Part shown: piece by piece, positions 25,401-39,200 of the stretch
Layout: every line of letters begins with the position of its first letter
How positions within the stretch are numbered: the stretch's first letter is position 1
DNA from: Calliopsis andreniformis
Lineage: Eukaryota; Arthropoda; Insecta; Hymenoptera; Andrenidae
DNA length: 64,000 nt
Reading direction: 5' to 3'
Assembly: GCF_051401765.1 (NCBI RefSeq)
Contig: NW_027480422.1
Coordinates: 20,664,001-20,728,000 of the forward strand
Made by a program: the position numbers and the translations under genes
Notes under the pieces: generated by a model
What the model saw: only the letters and a program-made list of their open reading frames with translations
Databases searched by the model: none
Told to the model about the DNA's origin: nothing

Positions 25401-26800
25401 TACAATATAAATACAACAGTTTTCCCTTGTATAACAGAAATAATTGCAACCAGTGTGAAAGTTATGGTCATTTCTACGTTCCGGGCAACCTAGGCTTCAC
25501 CCTAGGGCGTTGCTCCACCAGATCGAATAGTTAGGGCCTAAGAAGTCAAGGCCAGTAGCATAAAATACAATATAAATACAACAGTTTTTCCCTTGTATAA
25601 CAGGAATAATTGCAACCAGTGTGAAAGCTATGGTCATTTCTACGTTCAGGGCAACCTAGGTTTCACTCTAGGGCGTTGCTCCACCACAGCGAATAGTTAG
25701 GGCCTTAGACGTCAATGCCAGAAGCATAAAATGCCATATAAATACAACAGTTGTTCCACTGTATAATACGTATAATTGCAAACAGTGTGGAAGTAATGGT
25801 CATTTCTACGTTCCGGGCAACCTAGGCTTCACTCTAGGGCGTTGCTCAACCACATCGAATAGCTACGGCCCTAGAAGACAACGCCATAACTATAAAATAC
25901 AATATAAATACAACAGTCTATACATCGTATAAAACGAATAATTGCAACCAGTCTGATAGTTATGGTCATTTCTACGTTCCGGGTAACCTAGACTACACCC
26001 TAGGGCGTTTCTCCACCAGATCGAATAATTAGGGCCTAAGAAGTCAATGCCAGAAGCCTAAAATACAAAATAAATACAACAGTTTTTCCATCGTATAAAA
26101 CGAATAATTGCAACCAGTGTGCAAGTAATGGTCATTTCTACGTTCCGGGCTATCTAGGCTTCACTCTAGGGCGTTGTTCCACCAGAGCGAATAGTTAGGG
26201 CCTAAGAAGTCAACGCCAGAAGCATAAAATACGATATATGTACAACAGTTTTACCATCGTATAAAATGAATAATCGCAAACAGTGTGAAGGTAATGGTCA
26301 CTTTTACGTTCCGGGCAACCTAGGCTTCACACTAGGACGTTGTTCCACCAGAGCGAATAGTTAGGGCCTAGGAAGTCAACGCCTGAAGCATAAAATACAA
26401 AATAAATACAACAGTTTTTCCATCGTATAACAAGAATAATTGCAACCAGTGTGAAAAATATGGTCATTTCTACGTTGCGGGCATCCTAGGCTTCACTCCA
26501 GGGCGTTGCACCACCAGATCGAATAGTTAGGGCCTTGGAAGTCAACGCCCGAAGCATAAAATACAAAATAAATAGAACAGTTTTTCCATTGTATAAAACG
26601 AATAATTGAAACCAGTGTGAAAGTTATGGTCATTTCTACGTTCCGTGCCACCTAGGCTTCACTCTAGTGCGTTGCTCCACCAGATCGAATAGTTAGGGCC
26701 TAAGAAGTCAACGCCAGAAGCATAAAATACAATATAAATACAACAGTTTTCCCTTGTATAACAGAAATAATTGCAACCAGTGTGAAAGTTATGGTCATTT
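22497..26800 (+). repeat. Satellite block with 8-10 monomer periodicities
   Basis: About 26 monomers. The marker GGGTAACCTAGACTACACCC near 24489 recurs near 25981 (1492 bp, 9 monomers minus 2). A GAAGGTAATGGTCACTTCTA marker near 23302 recurs near 24961 (10 monomers minus 1) and near 26288 (8 monomers minus 1). These variants also populate the left part of the 14-kb unit that follows, so the block looks like a precursor or neighbouring domain of that duplication. No gene-like segment is seen. Confidence 0.8.
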
Positions 26801-29800
26801 CTACGTTCCGGGCAACCTAGGCTTCACTCTAGGGCGTTGCTCCACCACATCGAATAGTTAGGGCCTTAGAAGTCAATGCCAGAAGCATAAAATACTATAT
26901 AAATACAACAGATTTTAGACTGTATAATATGAATAATTGCAAACAGTGTGGAAGTAATGGCCATTTCTACGTTCCGGGCAACCTAGGCTTCACTCTAGGG
27001 CGTTGGTCCACCAGATCCAATAGTTAGGGCCTAAGAAGTCAACGCCTGAAGCATAAAATACTATATAAATACAACAGTGTTTACATTGTATAAAACGAAT
27101 AATTGCAACCAGTATTAAAGTTATGGTTATTTCTACGTTCAGCGCAACCTAGGCTTCACCCTAGGGCGTTGCACAACCAGATCGAATAGTTAGGGCCTAA
27201 GAAGTCAAGGCCAGAAGCATAAAATATAATATAAATACAACAGTTTTTCCCTTGTATAACAGGAATAATTGCAACCAGTGTGAAAGCTATGGTCATTTCT
27301 ACGTTCAGGGCAACCTAGGCTTCACTCTAGGGCGTTGCTCCACCACAGCGAATAGTTAGGGCCTTAGACGTCAATGCCAGAAGCATAAAATGCCATATAA
27401 ATACAACAGTTGTTCCACTGTATAATACGTATAATTGCAAATAGTGTGGAAGTAATGGTCATTTCTACGTTCCGGGCAACCTAGGCTTCACTCTAGGGCG
27501 TTGCTCAACCACATCGAATAGCTACGGCCCTAGAAGACAACGCCATAACTATAAAATACAATATAAATACAACAGTTTTTCCATCGTATAAAACGAATAA
27601 TTGCAACCAGTATGAAAGTTATGGTCATTTCTACGTTCCGGGCTATCTAGGCTTCACTCTAGGGCGTTGCTCAACCACATCGAATAGTTAGGGCCTTAGA
27701 AGTCAACGCCAGAAGCACCAAATCCAAAATTAATACAACAGTTTTTCCATCGTATAAAACGAATAATTGCAACCAGTGTGAAAGTTATGGTCATTTCTAC
27801 GTTCCGGGCAACCTAGGCTTCACTCTAAAGCGTTGCTCCACCACATCGAATAGTTAGGGCCTTAGAAGTCAATGCCAGAAGCATAAAATACTATATAAAT
27901 ACAACAGTTTTTAGACTGTATAATATGAATAATTGCAAACAGTGTGGAAGTAATGGCCATTTCTACGTTCCGGGCAACCTAGGCTTCACTCTAGGGCGTT
28001 GGTCCACCAGATCCAATAGTTAGGGCCTAAGAAGTCAACGCCAGGAGCACCAAATACAAAATAAATACAACAGTTTTTCCATCGTATAAAACGATAATTG
28101 CATCCAGTGTGCAAGTAATGGTCATTTCTACGATCCGGGAGACCTAGGCATCACTCTAGGGCGTTGTTCCACCAGAGCGAATAGTTAGGGCCTAAGAAGT
28201 CAACGCCTGAAGCATAAAATACAATATAAATACAACAGTTTTTACATTGTATAAAACGAATAATTGCAACCAGTATTAAAGTTATGGTTATTTCTACGTT
28301 CAGGGCAACCTAGGCTTCACCCTAGGGCGTTGCTCCACCAGATCGAATAGTTAGGGCCTAAGAAGTCAGGGCCAGTAGCATAAAATACAATATAAATACA
28401 ACAGTTTTTCCCTTGTATAACAGGAATAATTGCAACCAGTGTGAAAGCTATGGTCATTTCTACGTTCAGGGCAACCTAGGTTTCACTCTAGGGCGTTGCT
28501 CCACCACAGCGAATAGTTAGGGCCTTAGACGTCAATGCCAGAAGCATAAAATGCCATATAAATACAACAGTTGTTCCACTGTATAATACGTATAATTGCA
28601 AACAGTGTGGAAGTAATGGTCATTTCTACGTTCCGGGCAACCTAGGCTTCACTCTAGGGCGTTGCTCAACCACATCGAATAGCTACGGCCCTAGAAGACA
28701 ACGCCATAACTATAAAATACAATATAAATACAACAGTCTATACATCGTATAAAACGAATAATTGCAACCAGTCTGATAGTTATGGTCAGTTCTACGTTCC
28801 GGGTAACCTAGACTACACCCTAGGGCGTTTCTTCACCAGATCGAATAGTTAGGGCCTAAGAAGTCAATGCCAGAAGCCTAAAATACAAAATAAACACAAC
28901 AGTTTTTCCATCGTATAAAACGAATAATTGCATCCAGCGTGCAAGTAATGGTCATTTCTACGATCCGGGCAACCTAGGCATCACCCTAGGGCGTTGTTCC
29001 ACCAGAGCGAATAGTTAGGGCCTAAGAAGTCAACGCTGAAGCATAAAATACAATATAAATACAACAGTTTTTCCATCGTATAAAACGAATAATTGCAACC
29101 AGTGAGCAAGTAATGGTCATTTCTACGTTCCGGGCTATCTAGGCTTCACTCTAGGGCGTTGTTCCACTAGAGCGAATAGTTAGGGCCTAAGAAGTCAACG
29201 CCAGAAGCATAAAATACGATATATGTACAACAGTTTTACCATCGTATAAAATGAATAATCGCAAACAGTGTGAAGGTAATGGTCACTTCTACGTTCCGGG
29301 CAACCTAGGCTTCACACTAGGACGTTGTTCCACCAGAGCGAATAGTTAGGGCCTAGGAAGTCAACGCCTGAAGCATAAAATACAAAATAAATACAACAGT
29401 TTTTCCATCGTATAACAAGAATAATTGCAACCAGTGTGAAAAATATGGTCATTTCTACGTTGCGGGCATCCTAGGCTTCACTCTAGTGCGTTGCTCCACC
29501 AGATCGAATAGTTAGGGCCTAAGAAGTCAACGCCAGAAGCATAAAATACAATATAAATACAACAGTTTTCCCTTGTATAACAGAAATAATTGCAACCAGT
29601 GTGAAAGTTATGGTCATTTCTACGTTCCGGGCAACCTAGGCTTCACTCTAGGGCGTTGCTCCACCACATCGAATAGTTAGGGCCATAGAAGTCAATGCCA
29701 GAAGCATAAAATGCCATATAAATACAACAGTTGTTCCACTGTATAATACGTATAATTGCAAACAGTGTGGAAGTAATGGCCATTTCTACGTTCCGGGCAA

Positions 29801-31489
29801 CCTAGGCTTCACTCTAGGGCGTTGGTCCACCAGATCCAGTAGCTAGGGCCTAAGAAGTCAACGCCAGGAGCACCAAATACAAAATAAATACAACAGTTTT
29901 TCCATCGTATAAAACGATAATTGCATCCAGTGTGCAAGTAATGGTCATTTCTACGATCCGGGCGACCTAGGCATCACTCTAGGGCGTTGTTCCACCAGAG
30001 CGAATAGTTAGGGCCTAAGAAGTCAACGCCTGAAGCATAAAATACAATATAAATACAACAGTTTTTACATTGTATAAAACGAATTATTGCAACCAGTATT
30101 AAAGTTATGGTTATTTCTACGTTCAGGGCAAACTAGGCTTCACCCTAGGGCGTTGCTTCACCAGATCGAATAGTTAGGGCCTAAGAAGTCAAGGCCAGTA
30201 GCATAAAATACAATATAAATACAACAGTTTTTAGACTGTATAATATGAATAATTGCAAACAGTGTGGAAGTAATGGCCATTTCTACGTTCCGGGCAACCT
30301 AGGCTTCACTCTAGGGCGTTGGTCCACCAGATCCAGTAGCTAGGGCCTAAGAAGTCAACGCCAGGAGCACCAAATACAAAATAAATACAACAGTTTTTCC
30401 ATCGTATAAAACGATAATTGCATCCAGTGTGCAAGTAATGGTCATTTCTACGATCCGGGCGACCTAGGCATCACTCTAGGGCGTTGTTCCACCAGAGCGA
30501 ATAGTTAGGGCCTACGAAGTCAACGCCTGAAGCATAAAATACAATATAAATACAACAGTTTTTACATTGTATAAAACGAATTATTGCAACCAGTATTAAA
30601 GTTATGGTTATTTCTACGTTCAGGGCAAACTAGGCTTCACCCTAGGGCGTTGCTTCACCAGATCGAATAGTTAGGGCCTAAGAAGTCAAGGCCAGTAGCA
30701 TAAAATACAATATAAATACAACAGTTTTTCCCTTGTATAACAGGAATAATTGCAACCAGTGTGAAAGCTATGGTCATTTCTACGTTCAGGGCAACCTAGG
30801 TTTCACTCTAGGGCGTTGCTCCACCACAGCGAATAGTTAGGGCCTTAGACGTCAATGCCAGAAGCATAAAATGCCATATAAATACAACAGTTGTTCCACT
30901 GTATAATACGTATAATTGCAAACAGTGTGGAAGTAATGGTCATTTCTACGTTCAGGGCAACCTAGGCTTCACTCTAGGGCGTTGCTCAACCACATCGAAT
31001 AGCTACGGCCCTAGAAGACAACGCCATAGCTATAAAATACAATATAAATACAACAGTCTATACATCGTATAAAACGAATAATTGCAACCAGTCTGATAGT
31101 TATGGTCATTTCTACGTTCCGGGTAACCTAGACTACACCTTAGGGCGTTTCTCCACCAGATCGAATAGTTAGGGCCTAAGAAGTCAATGCCAGAAGCCTA
31201 AAATACAAAATAAATACAACTTTTTTTCCATCGTATAAAACGAATAATTGCATCCAGTGTGCAGGTAATGGTCATTTCTACGATCCGGGCAACCTAGGCA
31301 TCACCCTGGGGCGTTGTTCCACCAGAGCGAATAGTTAGGGCCTAAGAAGTCAACGCTGAAGCATAAAATACAATATAAATACAACAGTTTTTCCATCGTA
31401 TAAAACGAATAATTGCAACCAGTGTGCAAGTAATGGTCATTTCTACGTTCCGGGCTATCTAGGCTTCACTCTAGGGCGTTGTTCCACCA

Positions 31490-32815
31490 GAGCGAATAGT
31501 TAGGGCCTAAGAAGTCAACGCCAGAAGCATAAAATACAATATAAATACAACAGTTTTCCCTTGTATAACAGAAATAATTGCAACCAGTGTGAAAGTTATG
31601 GTCATTTCTACGTTCCAGGCAACCTTGGCTTCACCCTAGGGCGTTGCTCCACCAGATCCAATAGTTAGGGCCTTAGAAGTCAACGCCATAAGCATTAATT
31701 CAATAAAAATGCAACAGATTTTCCATCGTATAACAGGAGTAATTGCAACCAGTGTGAAAGTAATGGACATTTCTACGTTCAGGGCAGCCTAGGCTTCACT
31801 CTACGGCGTTGTTCCACCAGATCGAACAGTTAGGGCCTAAGAAGACAACGCCAGAAGCATAAAATACAATATAAATACAACAGTTTTTCCATCGTAGAAC
31901 AGTAATAATTGCAGTCAGTGTGAACGGTATGGCCATTTCGACGTTCCGGGCAACATAGGCTTCACCCTAGGGCGTTGCTCCAACAGATCCAACAGTTACG
32001 GCCTTAGAAGTCAATGCCCGAAGCATAAAATACAATACATATACAACAGTTATTCCATCGTATAACAGGAATAATTACAACCAGTGTGAAAGTAATGGGC
32101 ATTTCTACGTTCCGGGCCACCTAGGCTTCACTCTAAGGCGTTGTTCCACCAGTTCGAATAACTAGGGCCTAAGAAGCCAACGCCAGAACCATAAAATACA
32201 ATATAAACACAACAGTTTTTCCATCGTATAAAACGAATAATTGCAACCAGTATGAAAGTAATGGCCATTACTACGTTCCGTGCAACCTAGGCTTAACTTT
32301 AGGGCGTTGCCTCACCAGATGGAAAAGTAAGGGCCTAAGAAGCCAACGCGAGAAGCATAAAATACAATATAAACACAACAGTTTTTCCAGCGTATATATC
32401 GTATAATTGCAACCAGTGTGAAAGTAATGGTCATTTCTACGTTCCGTGCAACCTAGGCTTAACCTTAGGGCGTTGCTCCACCAGATCGAATAGCTAAGGC
32501 CTTAGAAGTCAACGACCGAAGCATAAAATGCAAAATTTATACAACAGTTTTTCCATTGTATAAAACGAATAATTCCAACCAGTATGAAGGTTATGGTCAT
32601 TTCTACGTTTCGGGCAACCTAGGCTTCGCACTAGGGCGTTGCTCCACCCGATCGAGTAGTTAGGGCCTAAGAAGTCAACGCCAGAAGCATAAAATACAAT
32701 ATAAGACCAACAGTCTTTCCATCGTATAACAGGAATAATTGCAACCAGAGCGAAGGTGATGGTCATTTCTACGTTCCGGGCAACCTCGGCATCACTCTAG
32801 GGCGTTGTTCCACCA
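31490..32815 (+). repeat. Eight monomers present in C1 and missing from C2
   Basis: Between these points the offset from copy 1 to copy 2 changes from 15592 to 14266, a loss of 1326 bp (8 x 166 minus 2) in copy 2. In copy 2 the monomer ending near 47080 runs directly into AGATCGAATTGTTAGGG, which in copy 1 lies at about 32815. The eight monomers are comparatively diverged and include variants not seen elsewhere in the window, such as the one at 32408-32449. Loss in C2 or gain in C1 cannot be told apart from this window alone. Confidence 0.75.
32408..32449 (+). other. Zinc-knuckle-like peptide frame in a monomer, second example
   Basis: The frame starting at TGC 32408 reads CNQCESNGHFYVPC, again a complete C-x2-C-x4-H-x4-C pattern. 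It sits in one of the eight monomers that are absent from C2. It depends on the CCGTGC variant at monomer positions 97-102. No start codon, promoter context or long open frame supports expression. Confidence 0.3.
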
Positions 32816-33237
32816 GATCGAATTGTTAGGGCCTAAGAAGTCAACGCCAGAAGCATAAAATACGATATATGTACAACAGTTGTTCCATCGTATAAAACGA
32901 GTAATTGCAAACAGTGTGGAAGTAATGTTCATTTCTACGTTCCGGGCAACCTAGGCTTCACTCTAGGGCGATGCTCCACCAGATCGAATAGTTAAGGCCT
33001 TAGAAGTCAACGCCCGAAGCATAAAATGCAAAATTAATACAACAGTCTTTCCATTGTATAAAACGAATAATTGCAACCAGTATGAAGGTTATGGTCATTT
33101 CTACGTTCCGGGCAACCTCGGCTTCAACCTAGGGCGTTGCTCCACCAGATTCAATAGCTAGGTCCTTAGAAGTCAACGCCCGAAGCATAAAATACAGTAA
33201 AAATAAAACAGGTTTTCCATCGTATAACGGAAATAAT

Positions 33238-33279
33238 TGCAACCAGTGTGAAAGTGATGGTCATTTCTACATTCCGTGC
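33238..33279 (+). other. Zinc-knuckle-like peptide frame in a monomer, third example
   Basis: The frame starting at TGC 33238 reads CNQCESDGHFYIPC, with all four ligands. The corresponding monomer in C2 (about 47504-47545) has the same codons because it is a copy. The open stretch is short and bounded by stops within the monomer. Confidence 0.3.
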
Positions 33280-36200
33280 AACCTAGGCTTCACTCTAGGG
33301 CGTTGGTCCACCAGATCCAATAGCTAGGACCTTAGAAGTCAAAGCCTGAAGAAGAAAATACAATAAAAATGCAACAGTTTTTCCATTGTATAACATGAAT
33401 AACTGCAACCAGTGTGAAAGTAATGGTCACTTCTACGTTCCGGGCAACCTAGGCTTCTCTCTAGGCCGTTATTCCACCACATCGGATAGCTTCGGCCTTA
33501 GAAGTCAACGCCAGAAGCATAAAATACACTATAAATACAACAGTTTTTCCATCATATAAAACGGATAATATCAACCAGTGTGAAAGTTATGGTCATTGCT
33601 ACGTTCCGTGCAACCCAGGCTCCACTCTAGGACGTTGCTCCACCAAATCAGATAGCTAGGGCCTTAGAAGTCAGCGCCCGAAGCATAACATACAAAATAA
33701 ATAGAACAGTCTTTCCATTGTATAAAACGAATAATTGCAACCAGTGTGAAAGTTATGGTCATTTCTACGTTCCGGGCAACCTAGGCTTCACCCTAGGGCG
33801 TTGTTCCACCAGATCGATAGTTAGGGCCTAAGAAGTCAACGCCAGAAGCATAAAATGCAATATAAATACAACAGCTTTTCAATCGTATATAATGTATATT
33901 TGGAAACAGTGTGAAAGTAAACGTCATTTCTACGTTCGGGGCAACCTAGGCTTAACTGTAGGGCGTTGCTCCACCAGATCGCATAGTTAGGGACATAGAA
34001 TTTAACGCCAGAAGTATAAAATACAATAAATATAGAACAGTTTTTTCATCGTATAACACGAATAATTGTAACCAGAGTGAAAGTAATGGTCATTTCTACG
34101 TTTCGGTCGACCTAGGCTTCACTCTTGGGCGTTGCTCCACCAGACCGAATAGCTAGGGCCTTAGAAGTCAACGCCGGAAACCTAAAATACAATTAAAATA
34201 CAACAGTTTTTCTATCGTATAACGGGTATAATTGCAACAAATAAGAAGGTGATGGTCATTTCCACGTTCCGGGCAACCTGGGGTTCACTCTAGGGCGTTG
34301 GTCCACCAGATCCAATAGTTAGGGCCTAAGAAGTCAACGATAGAAGCACCAAATACAAAATAAATAGAACAGTTTTTCCATTGTATAAAATGAATAATTG
34401 AAACCAGTGTGAAAGTTATGGTCATTTCTACGTTCCGGGCACCATAGGCTTCACTCTTGGACGTTACCCCACCAGATCGAATAGCCAGGACCTTAGAAGT
34501 CAAAGCCAGAAGCAGAAAATACAATAAAAATGCAACAGTTTTTCCATCGTGTACCAGGAGAAATTGCAACCAGAGTGAAGGTGATGGTCATTTCTACGTT
34601 CCGGGCATCCTAGACTTAACTCTAGCGCGTTGCTCCACCAGGTCAAATAGCTAGGGTCTTAGAAGTCAACACCAGAAGCATAAAATAAAATAAAAATACA
34701 ACAGTTTTTCCATCGTATAACAGGAATAACAGCAACCATAGTGAAGGTGATGGTCACTTCTAAGTTCCGGGCAACCTAGGCTTCACTCTAGAGCGTTGCA
34801 CCACCAGATCGAATAGTTAGGGCCTAAGAATTCAACGCCAGAAGCACCAAATACAAAATAAATACAACAGTTTTTCCATCGTATAAAACGAATAATTGCA
34901 ACCAGTGTGAAAGTAATGGTCATTTCTACGTTCCGAGCAACCTAGGCTTCACGCTAGGGCGTTGCTCCACGACATCGAATAGCTACGGCCTTAGGAGTCA
35001 ACGCCAGAGGCACAACATACAATATAAGTACTTCAGTTTTTCCATCGTATAAAACGAATAATTGCAATCAGTATGAAGGTTATGGTCATTTCTACGTTCC
35101 GGGCAGCCTAGGCTTCACCCTAGGCGTTGCTCCACCAGATCCAATAGTTAGGGCCTAAGAAGTAAACGCCAGATGCATAAAGTACAATAAAGATCCAACA
35201 GTCTGTCCATGGTATAACAGGAATAATTGCAACCAGTGTGAAAGTAATGGTTGTTTCTACGTTCCGGGCAACCTAGGCTTCACCCTAGGGCGTTGCTCCA
35301 CCATATCCAATAGTTTGGACCTAAGAAGTCAACTACAGAAGCATAAAATACAATAAAAATACAACAGTTTTTCCATCGTATAACAGGAATAACAGCAACC
35401 ATAGTGAAGGTGATGGTCACTTCTAAGTTCCGGGCAACCTAGGCTTCACTCTAGAGCGTTGCACCACCTGATCGAATAGTTAGGGCCTAAGAATTCAACG
35501 CCAGAAGCACCAAATACAAAATAAATACAACAGTTTTTCCATCGTATATAACGAGTAATTGCAACCAGTGTGAAAGTAATGGTCATTTCTACGTTCCGGG
35601 CAACCTAGGCATCACTATAGGGCGTTGGCCCACCAGATCCAATAGTTAGGGCCTAAGAAGTCAACTCCAGGAGCACCAAATACAAAACAAATACAACAGT
35701 TTTTCCATCGTATAAAACGAATAATTGCAACCAGTGTGCAAGTAATGGTGATTTCTACGTTCCGGGCAACTTAGGCATCACTCTAGGGCGTTGTTCCACC
35801 AGAGCGAATAGTTAGGGCCTAAGACGTCAACGCCTTAAGCATAAAATGCAATATAAATACAATAGTTTTTCCATCGTATAAAACGAATACTTGCAACCAG
35901 TATTAAAGTTATGGTCACTTCTACGTTCCGGGCAGCCTAGGCTTCACCCTAGGGCGTTGCTCCACCTGATCGAATGGTTAGGGCCTAAGAAGTCAACGCC
36001 AGAAGCATAAAATACGATATATGTACAACAGTTTTTCCATCGTATAAAACGAATTATTGCAACCAGTATGAAAGTTATGGTCGTTTCTACGTTCCGGGCA
36101 ACCTAGGCATCACCCTAGAGTGTTGCTCCACCGCATCGAATAGCTACGGCATTAGAAGTTAAAGCCAGAAGCATAAAATGCAATAAAAATACAAGAGTTT

Positions 36201-39200
36201 GTCCATCGAATAACAGGAATAATTGCAACCAGTGTGAAAGTGATGGTCATTTCTACGTTCCGGGCAACCTAGCCGTCACTGTTGGGCGTTGGTCCACCAG
36301 ATCCAATAGTTAGGGCCTAAGAAGCCAACGCCAGGAGCATCAAATACAAAATAAATACAACAGCTTTTCCATCGCAAGACAGGAATAATTGCAAGCAGTG
36401 GGAAAGAAATGGCTATTTCTAGATTCAGCGCAACCTAGGTTTCACTCTAGGGCGTGCTCCACCAGATCGAATAGTTAGGGGCTTAGAAAACAAGGCCAGA
36501 AGCATAAAATACAGTAAAAATACAACAGGTTTTCTATTGTACAAAACGAATAATTGCAACCAGTGTGAGAGTAATGGTCATCTCTACGTTCCGGGCAACA
36601 TAGGCTTCACTCTTGGACGTTGCTCCAAGAGATCGAATAGCTAGGAACTTAGAAGTCAACGCCAGAAGCATAGAATACAATATAAATACAACAGTTTTTC
36701 CATTGTATAAAATGAATAATTGCAAACAGTGTGAAAGTAATGGTCATTTCTACGTTCCGGGCAACCTAGGCTTCACTCTAGGCCGTTGCTGCACCACATC
36801 GAATAGCTACGGCCTTAGAAGTCAACGCCATAACTATAAAAAACAATATAAATACAAGAGCTTTTCCATCGTATAGCATGAATAACTGCAAGCAGTGCGA
36901 AAGTAATGGTCATTTCTACGTTCCGGGCAACCTAGGCTCCATTCTAGGGCGTTGTTCCACCAGATCGAACAGTTAGGGCCTTAGAAGTCAAGGCCAGAAG
37001 CATGAGACACAATAAAAATACAACAGTTTTTCCATCGTATAGCATGAATAATTGCAACCAGTGTGAAGGTAATGGTCATTTCTACGTTCCGGGCAACCTA
37101 GTCTTCACTCTAGGGCGTTGTTCCACCAGATCGAATAGTTAGGGCCGAAGAAGTCAACGCCAGAAGCATAAAATACAATATGAATCCAACAGATTTTCCA
37201 TCGTATAACAGGAGTAATTGCAACCAGTGTGTAATATATTGTCATTTCTACGTTCCGTGCGACCTAGGCTTCACTCTGGGGCGTTGGTCCACCAGATCGA
37301 ATAGTTAGGGCCTAAGAAGTCAACGCCAGAAGCATAAAATACGAAATATATGCAATAGTTTTTCCATCATCTAAAACGAATAATTGAACGGCTGTCAATG
37401 GTGTGGTCATTTCTACGTTCCGGGCGTTCTAGGCTTCACCCTAGGGCGCTGCTCCACCAGATCGAATAGTTAGGGCCTTAGAAGTCAACGCCGGAAGCAT
37501 AAAATACAAAATTAATACAACAGTTTTTCCATTGTATAAAACGAGTAATAGCAACCAGTGTGAAAGTAATGGCCCTTTCGACGTTTCGTGCAAAATAGGC
37601 TTCACTCTTGGACGTTGCGCCTCGAGATCGTATAGCTAGGACCTTAGAAGTCAACGCCAGAGGCGTAAAATACATTAAATATGCAACAGTCTGCCCATCG
37701 TATTGCACGAATAATTGCAACCAGAATGAAAGTAATGGTCATTTCTACGTTTCGGGCAACCTAGGCTCCACTCTAGGGCGTTGCGTCACCAAATCGAATA
37801 GCTAGGGCCTCAGAAGTCAACGCCAGGAGCATAAAATACAATATAAATACAACAGATTTTCTATCGTATAAAACGAATAATTGCAACCAGTATGAAAGTT
37901 ATGGTCATTTCTACGTTCTGGGCAACCTAGGCTTCACTCTAGGGCGTTCCTCAACCATATCGAATAGCTACAGCCCTAGGAGACAACGCCATAACCATAA
38001 AATACAATATAAATACAACAGTCTTTCCGTCGTATAAAATGAATAATTGCAACCAGTGTGAAAGTAATGGTCATTTCTACGTTCCGGGCAACCTAGGCTT
38101 CACTCTAGGGCGTTGCTCCACCAGATCGAATAGTTAGGTCCTAAGAATTCAACGCCAGAAGCATAAAATACAATATAAATACAACAGTTTTTCCCTTGTA
38201 TAACAGGTTAAATTGCAACCAGTGTGAAAGCTATGGTCATTTCTACATTCCGGGCAACCTAGGCTTCACTCTAGGGCGTTGCTCCACCACATCGAATAGT
38301 TAGGGCCTTAGAAGTCAATGCCAGAAGCATAAACTGCAATATAAATACAACAGTTATTCCACTGTATAATATGAATAATTGCAAACAGTGTGGAAGTAAT
38401 AGTCATTTCTACGTTCCGGGCAACCTAGGCTTCACCATAGGGCATTGCTCCACCACATCGAATAGCTACGGCCTTAGAATTCAACGCCTGAAGCATAAAA
38501 TATAATATAAATACAACGGCCTTTCCATCGTATAACAGGAATAATTGCAACCAGAGTGAAGGTGATGGTCATTTCTACGTTCCGGGCAAACTAGGCTTCG
38601 CTCTTGGGCGTTGCTCCACCAGATCGAATAGCTAGGGCCTAAGAAGTCAACGCCAGAAGCATAAAATAAAATAAAAATACAACAGTTTTTCCATCGTATA
38701 AAACGAATAATTGCAACCAGTATGAATGTTATGGTCATTTCTACGTTACGGGCAACCTAGACTTCACACTAGGGCGTTGGTCCACCAGATCGTACAGCTA
38801 GGGACTTAGAATTCAACGCCAGAAGAGCAAAATACAACATAAGTACAACAGTTTTACCATCGTACAAAATGAATAATTACAAGCAGTGTGAAAGCAATGG
38901 TCATTTATACGTTCCGGGCAATCTAGGCTTCACTGTAGGGCGTTGCTCCACCAGATCGAATAGTTAGGGCCTTAGAAGTCAACGCCCGATGCATGAAATA
39001 CAAAATAAAGAGAACAGTTTTTCCATTGTATAGAACGAATAATTGCAACCAATGTGAAAGTAATGGTCAGTCCTACGTTCCGGGCAACCTAGGCTTCGCT
39101 GAAGGGCGTTGCTCCTCCAGATCGAATAGTTAGGGCCTTATAAGTCAACTCCCGAAGCATAAAATACAAAATAAATAGAACAGTTTTTCCATTGTATAAA